Shown here one piece after another: positions 14,942-16,060 of a stretch of 16,060 bases of DNA. The stretch lies in contig QHZM01000260.1 in assembly GCA_003224665.1 (NCBI GenBank), positions 1 through 16,060 of the forward strand, in the 5' to 3' direction. How positions within the stretch are numbered: position 1 is the stretch's first letter; each line of letters opens with the position of its first letter. Source of the stretch: Acidobacteriota bacterium (GTDB lineage: Bacteria; Acidobacteriota; Terriglobia; UBA7540). A program made the position numbers and the translations under genes. Under the pieces are notes generated by a model that was not told the origin of the DNA, made no database searches, and worked only from the letters and a program-made list of their open reading frames with translations.

Positions 14942-14986
14942 TTTCTATATTCTCCCCCCACGTGAATTTAAAATTGAGTGCGGCAA

Positions 14987-16060
14987 TTATTTCGTCTCCT
15001 GCGAATCGAAGACGAAGATCAGGCCGCCGGCCATCGTGTTCTGGCCGCTGACGGGCAGATTACCTTTCAGGAAACTGGGTTGGTCCGAGATATCCCGCCG
15101 GAACTCCAGCCGGGTGATCAAATGCCCGGCGATGAGGCGCTCGAAAGTGCCGGTAAATTCATTGAGGTGCTGCACCGCTCCGGTTGTGAAGCCGTCGTGG
15201 TCATCGTAATACTCATAGCGCGTCGCAACGGCGTAACGGCTGCTGAAGGCGTAGCGGGCATAGCCTGCCACGCCCGACCACCAAACCGGCCTGGGCAAAC
15301 CGGCGATGCGGTCGCCTCGGCCGTAGTCGTAGTTCAGCATCAGAGAGAGCCGGGTGGTGGGCGAGTATGTAACCACCGTGTCCGTGAGTTGGCGCAGGTT
15401 CTGGTTGTTGGCCGGCTGCTCCGGACCTAACATGTAGTTCTGCACAACCGCCAACTTCTTCGTGGGATTCCATCCCACCTGAACGCCAAATGTTTTCCCG
15501 GTGTTGTTGTCCACAATGTCGTTCCAGCCGTTCACGAGGTAGCCCGTGACCTGGTACTTGTCGCTGAACGCGTACTTGGCGCGCAGGCCGAAGTGGTAAA
15601 AGGGGATCGCGTAAGTGAAAAGGAGACCGCGCGAATAGTTCCAGTTATCCTTACTCTCGATCACTTCCGCGCCGTGCTGCGTGACAAACTTCCCGAAGTC
15701 GAAGAGCAAGCCCTTGCCGACCGGAGCAAGATACGAGAAATAGGCTTCCTTCAGGTATTGGGCAAATCCCAGACCGCCCGGGTCGGTCGAATTCACCACA
15801 TTCATGGCGTTCCCGTAACCCAACGTGAGGTTGAAACCCAGCCGGCTGTTGGTTGCGTCCGGCGACTTGGCAAGAGTCAGTTCGATGAGATTCAATGCGA
15901 ACTGATTGGAAGGCCCGTCAAAGGCACGCAGGCTCGAGACGCGCGGGCGGGGCTGGTTAAAGTTGTAGTTGTAATAGCCGTCCACGAACGCCTTGAGGTT
16001 TAATGACGCCGGCCAGCCGGCGGCAGGCGGCGAAGGGGCGGCGGGAGTCGCGGCGGGTGG
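14987..16060 (-). CDS. Outer-membrane porin, BBP2/OmpL-like (5' end outside window)
   Basis: At least 357 residues are visible, and the reading frame is still open at the window edge, so signal peptide and start lie beyond 16060. The visible N-terminus is Pro/Ala-rich (PAAPSPPAAGWPASL) and leads into LKAFVDGYYNYNFNQP, the typical first strand of putative beta-barrel porin-2. Then come alternating amphipathic strands such as LGFNLTLGYGNAMN, LLFDFGKFVTQHGAEVIESKDNWNYSRGLLF, GLRAKYAFSDKYQVTGYLVNGWND and LITRLEFRRDISD. It ends near ...AGGLIFVFDSQETK. It should sit in the outer membrane as a diffusion channel. It is co-directional with glutamine synthetase with a 45-base gap, so they are probably co-transcribed, which suggests uptake of a nitrogen compound. 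An internal GTG at 15985 is not the start. Confidence 0.87.
   Translation of the reverse strand, partial: PPAATPAAPSPPAAGWPASLNLKAFVDGYYNYNFNQPRPRVSSLRAFDGPSNQFALNLIELTLAKSPDATNSRLGFNLTLGYGNAMNVVNSTDPGGLGFAQYLKEAYFSYLAPVGKGLLFDFGKFVTQHGAEVIESKDNWNYSRGLLFTYAIPFYHFGLRAKYAFSDKYQVTGYLVNGWNDIVDNNTGKTFGVQVGWNPTKKLAVVQNYMLGPEQPANNQNLRQLTDTVVTYSPTTRLSLMLNYDYGRGDRIAGLPRPVWWSGVAGYARYAFSSRYAVATRYEYYDDHDGFTTGAVQHLNEFTGTFERLIAGHLITRLEFRRDISDQPSFLKGNLPVSGQNTMAGGLIFVFDSQETK

Overview
The window looks like a chromosomal segment of a GC-rich, Gram-negative, diderm bacterium, most likely an acidobacterium. That assignment rests on the mix of features: two outer-membrane beta-barrel proteins, a DUF4070 radical SAM protein, an RHS fragment of the type common in that phylum, a glutamine synthetase I with the long insert typical of the GSI-beta class, and many small palindromic repeats between genes. 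It is an inference; no marker was searched.

Left part (1-4221): an rRNA locus on the + strand. About 790 bases of spacer, with no tRNA and no 16S 3' end, carry a boxA-like site and lead into a 23S rRNA gene, then a 5S rRNA gene and a strong terminator. The 23S gene is abnormal. It has an enlarged helix in domain I, a 106-bp inverted duplication in place of roughly E. coli positions 600-864, and a pair of GTAG-headed REP hairpins in the helix 63 region. The inverted duplication removes conserved parts of domain II, so as assembled this 23S should not work.

Middle-left (4222-6748): a repeat-rich region with one small secreted beta-barrel protein, two more copies of a GTAG...CTAC palindromic repeat whose first copy lies upstream of the 23S gene, a 5'-truncated MORN/YwqK-type gene tail lying against one of those repeats, a MITE-like inverted-repeat element, and a glycine-rich RRM RNA-binding protein.

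Middle (6749-11272): a B12-binding radical SAM protein on +, then a small NrtS-like membrane protein and a MOSC-domain protein on - as a likely pair. Next come an IS110-family element of the IS1111 type with 13-bp subterminal inverted repeats, a fragment of an RHS protein, and a PP2C phosphatase gene cut off exactly where the RHS fragment ends. This is a patch of insertion and rearrangement.

Right part (11273-16060, all -): an outer-membrane porin (BBP2 type, 5' end outside the window), glutamine synthetase I (split by a one-base frameshift) and an APC-family amino acid permease, in that transcription order. They look like a nitrogen or amino-acid uptake and assimilation group. A structured leader lies before the permease and an intrinsic terminator after it.

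I found no CRISPR array, no prophage and no clear new defence system. The most interesting items are the rearranged 23S gene, the REP pair inside 23S, the IS1111-type element with its candidate guide-RNA region, and the broken genes at 5495-5651, 10597-10761 and 14380.
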